Assembly (NCBI GenBank): GCA_049663345.1
Contig: JBATDG010000014.1
Coordinates: forward strand, 62,001 to 126,000
Source of the DNA: SZUA-365 sp049663345
Lineage (GTDB): Bacteria > Bacteroidota > Ignavibacteria > SZUA-365
Reading direction: 5' to 3'
Length of the DNA: 64,000 nucleotides
A program made the position numbers and the translations under genes. The notes under the pieces are model-generated. The model was given only the letters and a program-made list of their open reading frames with translations, was not told where the DNA came from and did no database searches. Positions 41,783 to 51,158 of the stretch are shown here, one piece after another. The stretch's first letter is position 1; each line of letters begins with the position of its first letter.

Positions 41783-42797
41783 CGAAAAGAGTATCCCCGA
41801 TTCGAGCGAACGCCGGAGCGTGAAGCGTGCCCGTCTCGTGCTGGTCCATCTTTAATGAGGCGAGACGGGCCACCATGGCGGCGTTATCGGTCGAATAAAT
41901 AAGATCTGGAATAAAAACGCGAATACTGTGTTTTCCGCCTACCTCACGAAGCCTTCGCTGAAGCTCGCTGTTGGCGGAAACTCCTCCCACGAGAGCGATG
42001 TCGCGAATGCCATGTTCGCGTGCGGCCCTGATGGCTTTGCCAGCGAGCACATCCACTACGGCGCGTTGGAAACTGGCGCAGATGTCGTTGCGCTCGGCAT
42101 CGCTGAGCGAAAGCACTCCATCATTCGCCTGTCGGCGAAGATGATAGAGTACTGAAGTTTTCAGACCCGAGAAACTGAAGCGGAAATCATCGCTATCCAG
42201 CAAAGGACGAGGAAACTGATGCGCATCGGGTCTTCCGAGTGCTGCATATTTGTCTATTGCAGGACCACCCGGGAATCCGAGTCCCAACATCTTGGCGACT
42301 TTATCAAACGCCTCTCCCGCGGCATCATCGATAGTACTGCCCAGCAGGCTGTATGTCCCGATGCTGTCGACGCGCACAAGCAAGGTGTGTCCCCCGGAAA
42401 CCGCAAGACCCAGAAAAGGAAATTCAGGATGCGGGTCCTGAAGAAAAGTTGAAAACAGATGCGCTTCGATATGGTGGATTGGGAGAAATGGAATGCCGAG
42501 GCTGACGGCGATGGATTTGCCGATATTCAACCCCACAAGAAGCGACCCGATAAGACCGGGGCCCTGCGTCGCGGCGACGGCGTCCAGATCTGCGACCGAG
42601 ATATCCGCTTCGCTCAATGCCTGACGGAGTATAGGCAGCGCGGCGACCAGATGAGCACGCGACGCCAGCTCTGGCACGACTCCGCCGTAATCGCTGTGAA
42701 AATACTGCGATGAAATAATGTTAGAGAGCAGCGTGCCGTCGCGGACTACCGCCGCGGACGTCTCGTCGCAGGATGATTCTATGCCGAGGATGGTCAC
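41769..42797 (-). CDS. tsaD: tRNA N6-threonylcarbamoyladenosine synthesis protein TsaD
   Basis: Makes t6A37 on ANN-reading tRNAs with TsaB, TsaC and TsaE. The 342 residues show 'GIESSCDETSAAVV', the metal-binding H-H-I-E-A-H, 'FLGLAVSGGHTLL' and 'DIALVGGVSANSELQRRL'. Start is GTG 42797, three bases after the preceding stop. Essential. Linkage to rpsU is seen in other bacteria as well. Confidence 0.96.
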   Translation of the reverse strand: MTILGIESSCDETSAAVVRDGTLLSNIISSQYFHSDYGGVVPELASRAHLVAALPILRQALSEADISVADLDAVAATQGPGLIGSLLVGLNIGKSIAVSLGIPFLPIHHIEAHLFSTFLQDPHPEFPFLGLAVSGGHTLLVRVDSIGTYSLLGSTIDDAAGEAFDKVAKMLGLGFPGGPAIDKYAALGRPDAHQFPRPLLDSDDFRFSFSGLKTSVLYHLRRQANDGVLSLSDAERNDICASFQRAVVDVLAGKAIRAAREHGIRDIALVGGVSANSELQRRLREVGGKHSIRVFIPDLIYSTDNAAMVARLASLKMDQHETGTLHAPAFARIGDTLFDAHS

Positions 42798-42800
42798 GCG

Positions 42801-44126
42801 TCAGGTCGTTTTGTAATAGTGGAGGGGATTGGGGAGGAGCTTGCATTCCTCTGCAATGCGGATGGTAGAAGCGATTCGTCCTTCGCCGCGAAGTGTATAC
42901 ATCCGTGGAACCATCTTGTCCCGAAGTCCAAAAGGCGTGATCGGATTGATGAAAATATTTGTGCCGCCTTCAAAGCCTGCAGGAGTGTTGATGCGAAGCT
43001 TGATGAACACATGCCACGGAATCTTGAATATGCTGTCCATCGGCGTGTGATGCCACTCTTCATTAACGGAGGTGTCGCCTCCCACGGCTGCATGCACAGC
43101 GCGCACCAGATCACTCATTCCACGAATTTCGAGCTCGGTGTGATCGTGCGGCCGGGCATTCACGCTTTTGGAAAATATTTCTATCGTGGGATAGCGGTGA
43201 CCGATTCCAACAAAGGCCAGCGCATAATCGTTTTCCGCGAACACAAGGTTGTTGTGTCCTGCGAAATTCGGTCCATAGCTGTTATACACATTCTTGTCCT
43301 GAACAACCATCTTGATCTGGCGCTCCATGGATTCGCCCCATTCATCGATAGCAACAATCTGCGTATGAAGATGGTCGAAAGTGGCTCCAGCGGGTCGCAG
43401 CCAGTTCTTGAAAACGCTGATTGAGCGCACATACCTGTTGTTGCTCGAGATGTCGACCATCGCGTCGATCGTGAAGGCGTAATACTGGTAATGTTCTTCA
43501 TCCGTCATGTCAGCGGTGGAGAAGAGCGTCTCCGGCTTACCTTCCAGTTCATTATAGTGAGGAGAGACGATGATCATCTCATGGCCGCCCCCGAAAAAAG
43601 CGTCGGCCATCAGCAGTTTTTCTTCCATCCCGATCCCAGCGATCTCCTCGTCCGATTTACCGATTCTTTTGAGCTTGTAATCGATCAATCCCATGGCATG
43701 CGTCAGGCCAATCTCCGTCGAAAGGTATTCTTCCTTCCACTGCAGATTTTGTGCTGACAGTTTGTAGTTGTAGTTCTGTCGCCAGTAATCGAGTGAAAGT
43801 ATCTCAAAGAGGTTGGATATGCGGCGGAAGACAGGGGTTGTGTTGTAGTATTCAGCAGGAGGGACGCGCTCAAGTGTTTGATATCTGTTGCTATCCAGAA
43901 TAACTCGCGCTTTTTCGGGAGCGGTTTCGAAATACCTGGAGCGGCAAAAAGCGCAAAACGACTCCGGATCCTGCCGCTCTATCGAGGGAGGATCTGCAGA
44001 TCGAAGTGCATCACTCAGCGGCTTGTTGCCACGTCCCGGTACAGACCAAACTTCAACTCCAGTAAATGGGTTGACCTGCTTGACTGTGCCGTCGGCCATG
44101 GTGTGGTAGTAGAAATGATAGTCCAA
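42801..44126 (-). CDS. GalT/HIT-like protein of the DUF4921 family
   Basis: 441 residues. It shows 'DGTVKQVNPFTGVEVWSVPG' then R-G near the N-terminus (DUF4921 signature), a C-A-F-C zinc-type pair in E-S-F-C-A-F-C-R-S-R, and H-L-H in A-T-F-D-H-L-H-T-Q-I where galactose-1-phosphate uridylyltransferases carry H-x-H. This suggests a nucleotidyltransferase or hydrolase of the HIT superfamily, with unknown substrate. The start is TTG 44126 or ATG 44099; both keep the domain. It lies between rpsU and tsaD in the same operon. Confidence 0.75.
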   Translation of the reverse strand: MDYHFYYHTMADGTVKQVNPFTGVEVWSVPGRGNKPLSDALRSADPPSIERQDPESFCAFCRSRYFETAPEKARVILDSNRYQTLERVPPAEYYNTTPVFRRISNLFEILSLDYWRQNYNYKLSAQNLQWKEEYLSTEIGLTHAMGLIDYKLKRIGKSDEEIAGIGMEEKLLMADAFFGGGHEMIIVSPHYNELEGKPETLFSTADMTDEEHYQYYAFTIDAMVDISSNNRYVRSISVFKNWLRPAGATFDHLHTQIVAIDEWGESMERQIKMVVQDKNVYNSYGPNFAGHNNLVFAENDYALAFVGIGHRYPTIEIFSKSVNARPHDHTELEIRGMSDLVRAVHAAVGGDTSVNEEWHHTPMDSIFKIPWHVFIKLRINTPAGFEGGTNIFINPITPFGLRDKMVPRMYTLRGEGRIASTIRIAEECKLLPNPLHYYKTT

Positions 44127-44216
44127 ACCGCATCCAATACCGGGTGTGAAAGGGACAATGTTTTATGACACGGACGGGCGGACGACCGCCTCCATCCTCC
44201 CAAAACAGCGTCGAGT

Positions 44217-44408
44217 TCAGGCTTCGTCGGAAGTGCGCTTTGCGCGGCGGACGGCTTTCTGCTTTTTCATGCGCTTCTTGATGGAAGGCTTGGTGAAGTA
44301 AGTCCGCTTCTTGAATTCTTTGAGAATGCCCGAACGCTCGTACTTTTTCTTGAAACGCTTAATAGCGCGATCGATGGGTTCGTTTTCCTGGACGATGATG
44401 CCGATCAA
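44217..44408 (-). CDS. rpsU: Ribosomal protein bS21
   Basis: 63 residues, very basic: 'IIVQENEPIDRAIKRFKKKY' is the classic bS21 N-terminus, and the Lys/Arg-rich C-terminus fits. The start codon is TTG at 44408 with AGGAG eight bases upstream; no ATG is available at the conserved N-terminus. It leads the minus-strand operon with tsaD and mltG. Confidence 0.96.
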   Translation of the reverse strand: MIGIIVQENEPIDRAIKRFKKKYERSGILKEFKKRTYFTKPSIKKRMKKQKAVRRAKRTSDEA

Positions 44409-44460
44409 GTAATGTCTCCTAGCTAACTGGTTAAATTGCAGTCAATTATATGTCAGATCT

Positions 44461-44491
44461 CAAAAATAACACGAAGTAGTGTTAGAGTCAA
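44461..44491 (-). promoter_or_regulatory. rpsU operon promoter with an internal dyad
   Basis: On the minus strand TTGACT (44491-44486), 17-base spacer, TATTTTTG (44468-44461), an exact TAnnTTTG box. An inverted repeat AACAC-N6-GTGTT (44468-44483) fills most of the spacer, so a repressor could bind there. The leader is about 45 bases. Confidence 0.65.
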
Positions 44492-44534
44492 GCGAAAGTG
44501 AGATCAGGACATTGCTGGAAGGAAATATTTTACA

Positions 44535-45785
44535 ATGCTGAAATTTGCCGGGAGACTGCTAGATTGTAGAACAATGCTCGCATACAAAATCAAAAAACCT
44601 TCTACTTCAGACAATTCCCAGATTGTATTGCTGGCCGTCCTCGGCTTCGCTAGCACGCTTTCAACCGCGGTGGTCTTTCCGAATATCGGAGCGTTCGTTC
44701 GTGATCGCTTTGTACTTTCCGACACAGAGGCGTCACTTTTTGCCGTATCGTATCTGGTGGCGCATGTCGTGTTCGCTTTCATCTGGGGAGCAGTTGCAGA
44801 CCGCAGCGGACGCAAGCGTGATTTGCTCGTTGCAGGATACATCATGACAGCATGCTTTCATTTCCTGCTGCCATTTGTACAAAATTATCCTCTTCTGCTT
44901 TTGCTGAGATTTGGAGAAGGGGCAATGAGCATTCTCGGGTTTTCCCTCGTGATGGCACTGGCCATCGACATAGCGCAGAAAGGACACTACGGCCGGGTTA
45001 TGGGAATCATGGGCGGTTCTATCGCTCTCGGAACAACAGTAGCCTTTCCTCTTGGCGGAGCAATCGGGGCGAAATCCATGATTCTTCTCTGCAGCCTTGG
45101 GGCCGGCCTGCTCCTGCTCTGTGCAGCTTCCGCAGCGTTCTTCCTGTCCGCCAACATCAAGGGGAGGGCGCGCTCTTTGCGGGATGCCCTGTTTGTGCTC
45201 CGCGAACAGCCGGCCCTCGCGATTCCCTATGGCTTCACTTTCATTGATCGGTTCACTGTCGGTTTTTTTGCCGTCACTTTTCCCCTCTACGCAGCGAGCG
45301 CATTCGGCATGAATGCAGGGGAGAGCGGGCGTTTGCTGGCGGGATATCTTCTGCCGTTTTCTCTGCTTACCATGCCTGTCGGACGCCTCGTAGACCGCTT
45401 CGGCGGTATGCGGCTTATGCTGGTCGGATCAGTACTCTACGGCGCAGCCGTGATGATGGTCGGTCTGATCCCTTCGGCGTTGTTTCTGCCGCTGATGATA
45501 CTGTGCGGCATTCTGGCATCCGTCATGTATGCACCCAGCCTGTGGATGGCTGCGGCTTTTGCTCCGGGAGAAAAACGCGCTTCTGCCATGGGCGGCTTTA
45601 ACGCGGCGGGATCACTCGGCTTTGCGTTGGGACCGATCGCAGGCGCACTCATCAGCGATGCCTTCGGATATGCCTCTGCCTTTGTGGCTGCTGGAATGGC
45701 CGAGATCATTTGTGTGATCGCCTTCTATCCCATCATGAGGAGAATCGTCCTGCCATCAAAAACCGTCCCACCTCCCGCTCTATAA
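44535..45785 (+). CDS. Major facilitator superfamily transporter
   Basis: A 416-residue inner-membrane transporter with about 12 hydrophobic helices. Motif A is in 'IWGAVADRSGRKRDLLVAG' between helices 2 and 3, and a similar loop 'GRLVDRFGGMRLMLVG' is in the second half. It resembles drug/sugar efflux MFS proteins; the substrate cannot be deduced. ATG 44535 or ATG 44574 are possible. It diverges from rpsU and ends at a bidirectional terminator. Confidence 0.85.
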   Translation: MLKFAGRLLDCRTMLAYKIKKPSTSDNSQIVLLAVLGFASTLSTAVVFPNIGAFVRDRFVLSDTEASLFAVSYLVAHVVFAFIWGAVADRSGRKRDLLVAGYIMTACFHFLLPFVQNYPLLLLLRFGEGAMSILGFSLVMALAIDIAQKGHYGRVMGIMGGSIALGTTVAFPLGGAIGAKSMILLCSLGAGLLLLCAASAAFFLSANIKGRARSLRDALFVLREQPALAIPYGFTFIDRFTVGFFAVTFPLYAASAFGMNAGESGRLLAGYLLPFSLLTMPVGRLVDRFGGMRLMLVGSVLYGAAVMMVGLIPSALFLPLMILCGILASVMYAPSLWMAAAFAPGEKRASAMGGFNAAGSLGFALGPIAGALISDAFGYASAFVAAGMAEIICVIAFYPIMRRIVLPSKTVPPPAL

Positions 45786-45786
45786 A

Positions 45787-45815
45787 AAGAAAAGAGACTC
45801 GAAAGCCTCTTTTCA
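45787..45815. terminator. Bidirectional terminator between MFS and PLP-enzyme genes
   Basis: AAAAGAG (45790-45796) pairs with CTCTTTT (45807-45813). On the minus strand TCTTTTTATA follows, a good U-tract; on the plus strand TTTTCATATT. Confidence 0.75.
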
Positions 45816-45838
45816 TATTCACAAAATAAATTCGGGGT

Positions 45839-47023
45839 TTAACAGAGCTGAAGGGCCTGGTCGAGATCCGCAAGGATTTCGTCTGCGTTTTCGATGCCCA
45901 GGGAAAATCGAACGAGTCCATCGGTGATTCCTGCCTGTTCGCGCTGATCCTTTCCCATACTGGCATGGGTCATCGAGGCTGGGTGCTGGATGAGGCTTTC
46001 GACACCGCCCAGACTGACAGCCAGCTGGCAAAGGTGTACGTTATCCATCAGAACTTTTCCGGCTTCCAGCCCGCCTGCCAGTTCGAATGCAATCATCGAT
46101 CCATGCCCGCTCATCTGCTTGAGTCCGATCTCATATTGCGGATGGCTGGGGAGTCCGGGGTAGCGCACCCACGCGACCTTCGGATGCGCCTCAAGAAATC
46201 GAGCAATCACCATCGCGCTTTCACTGGCCCGCTCCACTCGAAGCGAAAGCGTTTTTAAACCGCGATGGACCAGGAAACTGTTGAATGGATCGATGACGCC
46301 GCCGATCTGATTGAGAGTCTTGCGGAAATGCGTGTACATGTCCTCGTTCTTGAGGACGATGATGCCGCCGACGACATCTGCATGGCCGTTGAGGGACTTT
46401 GTCAAACTGTGGACAATTACGTCCGCGCCAAGTTCGAATGGCCGCTGCATCGCGGGTCCCATGAAAGTATTGTCGACGATGAGCATCGCTCCGTGAGCGC
46501 GTGATATTTCCGCAATGCCTTCGATATCGCTGATGACGAGAGTAGGATTCCCCGGGGTCTCGACGTAAATGATTTTCGTATTCGGGAGCACAGCAGAGCG
46601 GACAGCATCAAGATTGGATGTATCCACAAAGGTAGATTCGACTCCGAAGCCATGCATGACGGTCTTCAATAAGGTCGTCGTCGGACCGTAAACGGATTCA
46701 CTGCATACAACATGGTCGCCCGTCTTCAATAGCGCGGCAAACGCGGTGTGAACCGCAGCCATGCCGCTTCCGCAGCCGAGAGCGCGGGCGCCTCCTTCAA
46801 GCACTGCGATCGCGTTTTCCATAGCCTCGACCGTGGGATTGCGCATGCGTGTGTAGATATACCCGTCTTCAACGCCTGCGAAAAGATTGGCGCCATGCTG
46901 AACATTCCTGAATTTGAATGTCGACGTTTGATAAATCGGCGGTACGACTGCACCGTGCTCATTTTCTTCGACACCGGCGTGTACCGCCTGAGTTTCGAAT
47001 TTTTTGTTCCGGATGTCTTTCAA
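45839..47023 (-). CDS. Cys/Met-metabolism PLP-dependent lyase (cystathionine gamma-synthase/methionine gamma-lyase family)
   Basis: A 394-residue fold-type I enzyme. The PLP lysine is in H-S-L-T-K-S-L-N-G-H-A-D, with 'IYTRMRNPTVEAMENAIAVL' and 'CGSGMAAVHTAF' for cofactor binding and 'FSLGIENADEI' at the end. The V-Y-G-P-T substitution near the active-site tyrosine differs from methionine gamma-lyase of Pseudomonas (Y-G-C-T), so the exact reaction (gamma-synthase or gamma-lyase) is not certain. The start is TTG 47023 with GGAGGA five bases upstream. Confidence 0.85.
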   Translation of the reverse strand: MKDIRNKKFETQAVHAGVEENEHGAVVPPIYQTSTFKFRNVQHGANLFAGVEDGYIYTRMRNPTVEAMENAIAVLEGGARALGCGSGMAAVHTAFAALLKTGDHVVCSESVYGPTTTLLKTVMHGFGVESTFVDTSNLDAVRSAVLPNTKIIYVETPGNPTLVISDIEGIAEISRAHGAMLIVDNTFMGPAMQRPFELGADVIVHSLTKSLNGHADVVGGIIVLKNEDMYTHFRKTLNQIGGVIDPFNSFLVHRGLKTLSLRVERASESAMVIARFLEAHPKVAWVRYPGLPSHPQYEIGLKQMSGHGSMIAFELAGGLEAGKVLMDNVHLCQLAVSLGGVESLIQHPASMTHASMGKDQREQAGITDGLVRFSLGIENADEILADLDQALQLC

Positions 47024-47123
47024 GATAATCCTCCAGAATTAATGCGTCAGGAAAAGACGCTGATAGTGACAAATCGAAATTGTTATCGTCGATGTACATC
47101 GGCTGCGCACGATTGCAGCAGCA

Positions 47124-49256
47124 TCAATCAAAAAATACCCAATCGACTCCGAGCCGAAATGCCCGGTCGTGCATGGGATAGAATCCGGTCGTGATATAAT
47201 TGGTGTTCAGTACATTGAAAAACACGACATGAATCGTCGCGCGCTCTTTTATTGTCGCATAGAGAAATAGATCGATACGCTGCATATCAGTGTATGTGCG
47301 CAGAGCGGGATCGTCTGCGAGCTGACGCAGGAAAAGGCCTGTCTCCGGGTGATAAATCAGGGGAGTGAACTTGTCAGCATAGCTGAATCTGCCGCCGGCA
47401 CGCAAATGCAGCGTTCCTTCAATGAGCATGCCTCCGAAGTAGACCTCGACCATGTACGATAGCTGCGGAGCATTGAGGTCGGTAATACTGCCGTCGGTGG
47501 TAAGAAGCGAAAGCTGCTGATCAACATGAATGCGCCAGAACTCCATTCTCGCATCCACGCTGCCTCCGTAGGAGGCACGCTGCAGACCGTCAGGCAGTTC
47601 GCGCACTTCGAGCCTGTACCGCCCAAGAAGTGAATCTGTGTATGCAGAGCCGAGAAGATCGAGATAGCGCGTTTCATTTCGCGCAAAGCTCCGAAGGTCG
47701 AGAGAAAACTTATCCGAGGCCAAACGGAGTCCGCCTTCTACAACGGCGAGTTTGTCAAGCAGCGGCGTGCGGTCCCCGACAACAGTGACGCGCGTGCCTG
47801 TGTACATCCGCTCGACAAGCGATTGCGGCCTGGCGGAATAGGAGGCGCCGCCCCATAAGCTGAGAGGTCCGATAGGAAGCTCGCCGCCAGCGCCGAAAGA
47901 AATCGTGCTGCTGCCGAAACGATAATCAAGACGGCCGAATCCGGAGACTGATATTGGTCCGAGTAAAAGGTTCAGTTTGCCCCGCGCGTGTGCGAGAATG
48001 TCTGCATCATCAAGGGCTTCACCTCCCATGTCAGCCCCATAGCGGCCCACAAGTCCCTGGAGCTCGAGCTTCGCCCAATTCAAATCCGTTTCATGATCAA
48101 GCACCGCCTGTATCAAAGTCCAGTGATCAGTCAGATTGAGCTGCGGATCTGATATCTGCAGATCGGAATAAAGCAGCGACATGTTGTCCTGAAACCGGCG
48201 GACATCGGAATCGATTGAAAGACGCAGCTCTGTCACCTGCGAGGAATCAGCGCTCCATTGTAAACGTGCGCCTGCTTCTGCAAGATAATGCTGCCCTTCA
48301 CTCCGCATGGTCTGGTTAACGAGGCGGGCGGCTACAGGATTGAAGGCGCTGTCAGCGAAGGTCCCGCCGGACTCGCTTTCAAACACATACGGATTCGTCG
48401 ACATAGCCTGAAAGGATCCCCGCACACCTCCATTGAGAAGCGTGAGATGATCATCGTATTGTACTCGTGTATGCAGCGAGATTGCTTTGCTGAATTGCTG
48501 CCGATAACGGACGCGAAGATTCCAGCTCTCATAACGGTTGTTTGCGAAGCGCGCCGCGTTGTTGCTGCTTGATGACCCGATACCTGCTCTGGTGAGACCA
48601 ATGTAAATATTGCTTCGCTCAGATGTATTCAGAGTGAACATGGCATCGGTGTACAAATATTCGTCGGCAGCCTCGGTATGGCGAAGACGCGTAACCGGGC
48701 GTGGAGCATCCCAGATTTTCTCCCGGATGCTCATGACAAACAGATCACCGGGAGCACCATTCCAGAAGGCCTGATACTGAGGATAGACAGTAAAGTCTGC
48801 CGCATCCTCTGTCGAATACCGGTAGAGGTCAGGCATCGCGTTGGTGAGATTGTCGCCACTCAAGCCGTTGACTGCGACAGTGGACTGAAGAGGAGAGGAA
48901 GCGGCCATGCTGAGCCAGGCGGGCTGGCCGAGGTTCCCGAGATTGGACATTGTAACAGAGGGATGCGCCTCGCTGATTTCTCCAGCGGAATGGTAGTCCA
49001 TCATCCTGACGGAATCTCTTGACCAGATCCACAGGGCAGAAGACACAGGCATAATCGGCCGCTGCATCGACGCGGTCGCTTCTGTGGTTTTGGAACTGTC
49101 AGCATCGATCGTTAGCTGCCCACTGCCGGAAGCCAGCGTATCGGAAGTCGAGAGGGATGGTTCCGACCGAGTATTAACGGCGCTGCTGTCATTTTCGTTT
49201 GCCTGAGCAAACAGCAGGGCTGGATGAAGTATGAAAAACAGAAGCAAAAATTTCAT
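47124..49256 (-). CDS. Large outer-membrane beta-barrel protein (TonB-dependent-receptor-like, no plug)
   Basis: A 710-residue protein with a signal peptide (MKFLLLFFILHPALLFA-Q), a Ser/Thr-rich leader, and many amphipathic strands ending V-D-W-V-F-F-D. It resembles the barrel part of TonB-dependent receptors or 'putative porins' of Bacteroidota; no clear plug domain or TonB box is visible. ATG 49256 has GGAGGGG upstream and overlaps the acetyltransferase stop. Its cargo is unknown; with FemAB-like and lipoprotein genes upstream it may be a surface-assembly unit. Confidence 0.72.
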   Translation of the reverse strand: MKFLLLFFILHPALLFAQANENDSSAVNTRSEPSLSTSDTLASGSGQLTIDADSSKTTEATASMQRPIMPVSSALWIWSRDSVRMMDYHSAGEISEAHPSVTMSNLGNLGQPAWLSMAASSPLQSTVAVNGLSGDNLTNAMPDLYRYSTEDAADFTVYPQYQAFWNGAPGDLFVMSIREKIWDAPRPVTRLRHTEAADEYLYTDAMFTLNTSERSNIYIGLTRAGIGSSSSNNAARFANNRYESWNLRVRYRQQFSKAISLHTRVQYDDHLTLLNGGVRGSFQAMSTNPYVFESESGGTFADSAFNPVAARLVNQTMRSEGQHYLAEAGARLQWSADSSQVTELRLSIDSDVRRFQDNMSLLYSDLQISDPQLNLTDHWTLIQAVLDHETDLNWAKLELQGLVGRYGADMGGEALDDADILAHARGKLNLLLGPISVSGFGRLDYRFGSSTISFGAGGELPIGPLSLWGGASYSARPQSLVERMYTGTRVTVVGDRTPLLDKLAVVEGGLRLASDKFSLDLRSFARNETRYLDLLGSAYTDSLLGRYRLEVRELPDGLQRASYGGSVDARMEFWRIHVDQQLSLLTTDGSITDLNAPQLSYMVEVYFGGMLIEGTLHLRAGGRFSYADKFTPLIYHPETGLFLRQLADDPALRTYTDMQRIDLFLYATIKERATIHVVFFNVLNTNYITTGFYPMHDRAFRLGVDWVFFD

Positions 49257-50236
49257 TTGAAGCCCCTCCGAAATCGAAGTCGCTTCCTTCGAATAGCATC
49301 CACGTGCCGAAGAAGCGTGGGTCTGTACCATTCCGCTTCGTGATATTCGTGATCGAATCCACCAAAGCCCCTTTTGAAATCCGTTACGCCGGGAGTGTTG
49401 GCACCCATGAAATCGAAAAGTTTACAACCTTCGGCGATAAAGCGCTCGAGGATGGCGTGGAGCAGCCAATGCGACGCGGAGGGAGCGATGGTAGGGTCGG
49501 CGCCGGCAAGCCAGTCGTAGAGCATATCTCCATCCCGCACAACCACGCGTACAGCCGCACAGCGTCCGTCTGCATGCCGCGCCGCAAAACAGTTCGCGAT
49601 ACCGTGCTGAAGCAGCGCATGGAGCCATTCCTCGATTTTGCTGCCGGGAATGGGGGGCAGTTTTCCATGCCGAAGATAGCTTTGTTCGAACATGCGAACG
49701 ATCAGATCAATCGGTGGATCGCTGTCCAATTGCAGCGCACTTTCCGATGCCCGGCGCAATTTACGCCGAAGGGACTGCGTATATCCATCCCATACGACCT
49801 GAATATCACTGAGAGAAATCCGGATGGTTTGCTGTTTCCGCAGCCGCCAGCCGCGCTTGCCGAGGAGGGTGCGTTCTTCATCCGGGATTGCGGCACTGAT
49901 GGAAATGAAGTGAAACGCCGCTTCGATCACGTCGAGGAGGTTGTCGAAAGGAAAGGGTGATTCTGTGCTGGTGATAAGTCCGGCATATAATGAAACAGGA
50001 AGCGGTGCTGCAATGCGGAGCGGCCCGCGACGATGCAGCAGTAGGGGAATCCCGGCAACAGGTTCGCCATCTGTAACCAAAACAAATCCCAAAGCGCGGC
50101 GGCGAAACACATCAGCCAGGATCGTCAGCCATTCCGTGCTGCTGAAAATAGTCGAACCCTGCGATGCGGCATGAAGCCGTTCCCAGAGCGCTGGCTGCTC
50201 TTTAAGAGAAATGGTATGCACGGACGACGGCTGCAT
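49253..50236 (-). CDS. FemAB-like GNAT acyltransferase
   Basis: A 327-residue protein with the BioF2-like/FemAB GNAT layout: 'GSTIFSSTEWLTILADVF' at the start, a central SLRRKLRRA positive patch, and the second GNAT half 'LYDWLAGADPTIAPSASHWL' through 'LFDFMGANTPGVTDFKRGFG'. Members attach amino acids or acyl groups to cell-wall or polysaccharide acceptors. It ends exactly where the barrel gene starts, so they are coupled. The donor and acceptor are unknown. Confidence 0.78.
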   Translation of the reverse strand: MQPSSVHTISLKEQPALWERLHAASQGSTIFSSTEWLTILADVFRRRALGFVLVTDGEPVAGIPLLLHRRGPLRIAAPLPVSLYAGLITSTESPFPFDNLLDVIEAAFHFISISAAIPDEERTLLGKRGWRLRKQQTIRISLSDIQVVWDGYTQSLRRKLRRASESALQLDSDPPIDLIVRMFEQSYLRHGKLPPIPGSKIEEWLHALLQHGIANCFAARHADGRCAAVRVVVRDGDMLYDWLAGADPTIAPSASHWLLHAILERFIAEGCKLFDFMGANTPGVTDFKRGFGGFDHEYHEAEWYRPTLLRHVDAIRRKRLRFRRGFK

Positions 50237-50246
50237 GATCTGCTGC

Positions 50247-51158
50247 TTAAAGGGTGAGATTCACTGTATCCTGAGCTATCAGGTAGGAAATCAGGAACAA
50301 ATACTTGACCGCGATACTCATCTGCATACCAACGTTTGTAGCCTCTGCACTGTCTGAGGAGACGCCGTCGTTCAACTCGGTTATCTTCTCGCTCGCCTTG
50401 CCGTTTATCGAAAGCAGCCAGAGCTGCGAAACCTCGAACGTGCGGAACATTCCATTGATGAACAGGTCCTCCTGGTTTTTTGCAACCTTGGTTCCTTGCT
50501 GATACTGCCGGTCGATTTGTTCGAAGGCCTTCACATACCTTTCCTCTGTGTCAATGTCGCGAATGATCATTGTCGAGAGAGCATAGCAGGCGTCCGCAAT
50601 TGCGGCTGCGGCTTCTACGGCGGCAGCCTCGGGACGTAGAGCCTTTATCGTCTCGTCGTGTATTGCCTGAATCTCTGATTGCTTATCCTGCTGACCTACG
50701 AATTTCATTTTCGCCAGCAGGGCGTACATCCCATACACTCCGGACATGCCGTTCATGATCTTTCCGGCGTCGTCCTTCTTCGCCAGATTGGCCGAATTGA
50801 ATTTTGCGATTTCTGAATTTATATCACCGGAAAAGGCTCCACTACGGCCGAGCGCACGGGCAGTGACGGAGAGTGAACGGCAGAGGCTGGACAATTCAGT
50901 AATCAGCGTCTGAATTTCTGATGATCTGGAGCCCTGCAAATTAGCTTTTCTTATTGATTCGAGCTCAGCCTTCAGCTTCGACTTCAGTTCGGGGTCCCTT
51001 TCGTAGGCCGGTCCCGGCGGGGGAGCCTGAACCGCATTTGCCTGCTCGGGAGCTTCGGCACGGGAGAGTCTGCTGCCGGGAATATCTTGTGAACGGTCGG
51101 AGTTGCAGGCCGTCATGCCAAATACGAGGAAAAGAAAAAGAAAGGAGCGGAATGGCAT
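50247..51158 (-). CDS. Putative lipoprotein, unknown family
   Basis: 303 residues with lipoprotein signal SFLFLFLVFGMTA-C (Cys 18), a Pro/Ala linker and a mostly helical, charged body ('LKSKLKAELESIRKANLQGS'). No known domain is recognised. Its ATG shares a base with the stop of the previous lipoprotein gene, and it ends 10 bases before the FemAB-like gene, so four genes form one operon. Confidence 0.7.
   Translation of the reverse strand: MPFRSFLFLFLVFGMTACNSDRSQDIPGSRLSRAEAPEQANAVQAPPPGPAYERDPELKSKLKAELESIRKANLQGSRSSEIQTLITELSSLCRSLSVTARALGRSGAFSGDINSEIAKFNSANLAKKDDAGKIMNGMSGVYGMYALLAKMKFVGQQDKQSEIQAIHDETIKALRPEAAAVEAAAAIADACYALSTMIIRDIDTEERYVKAFEQIDRQYQQGTKVAKNQEDLFINGMFRTFEVSQLWLLSINGKASEKITELNDGVSSDSAEATNVGMQMSIAVKYLFLISYLIAQDTVNLTL

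Noticed and set aside
47044..47060. GCGTC/GACGC hairpin between the PLP lyase and the barrel gene
   Set aside because: Five pairs and no U-tract; too weak to call a terminator.
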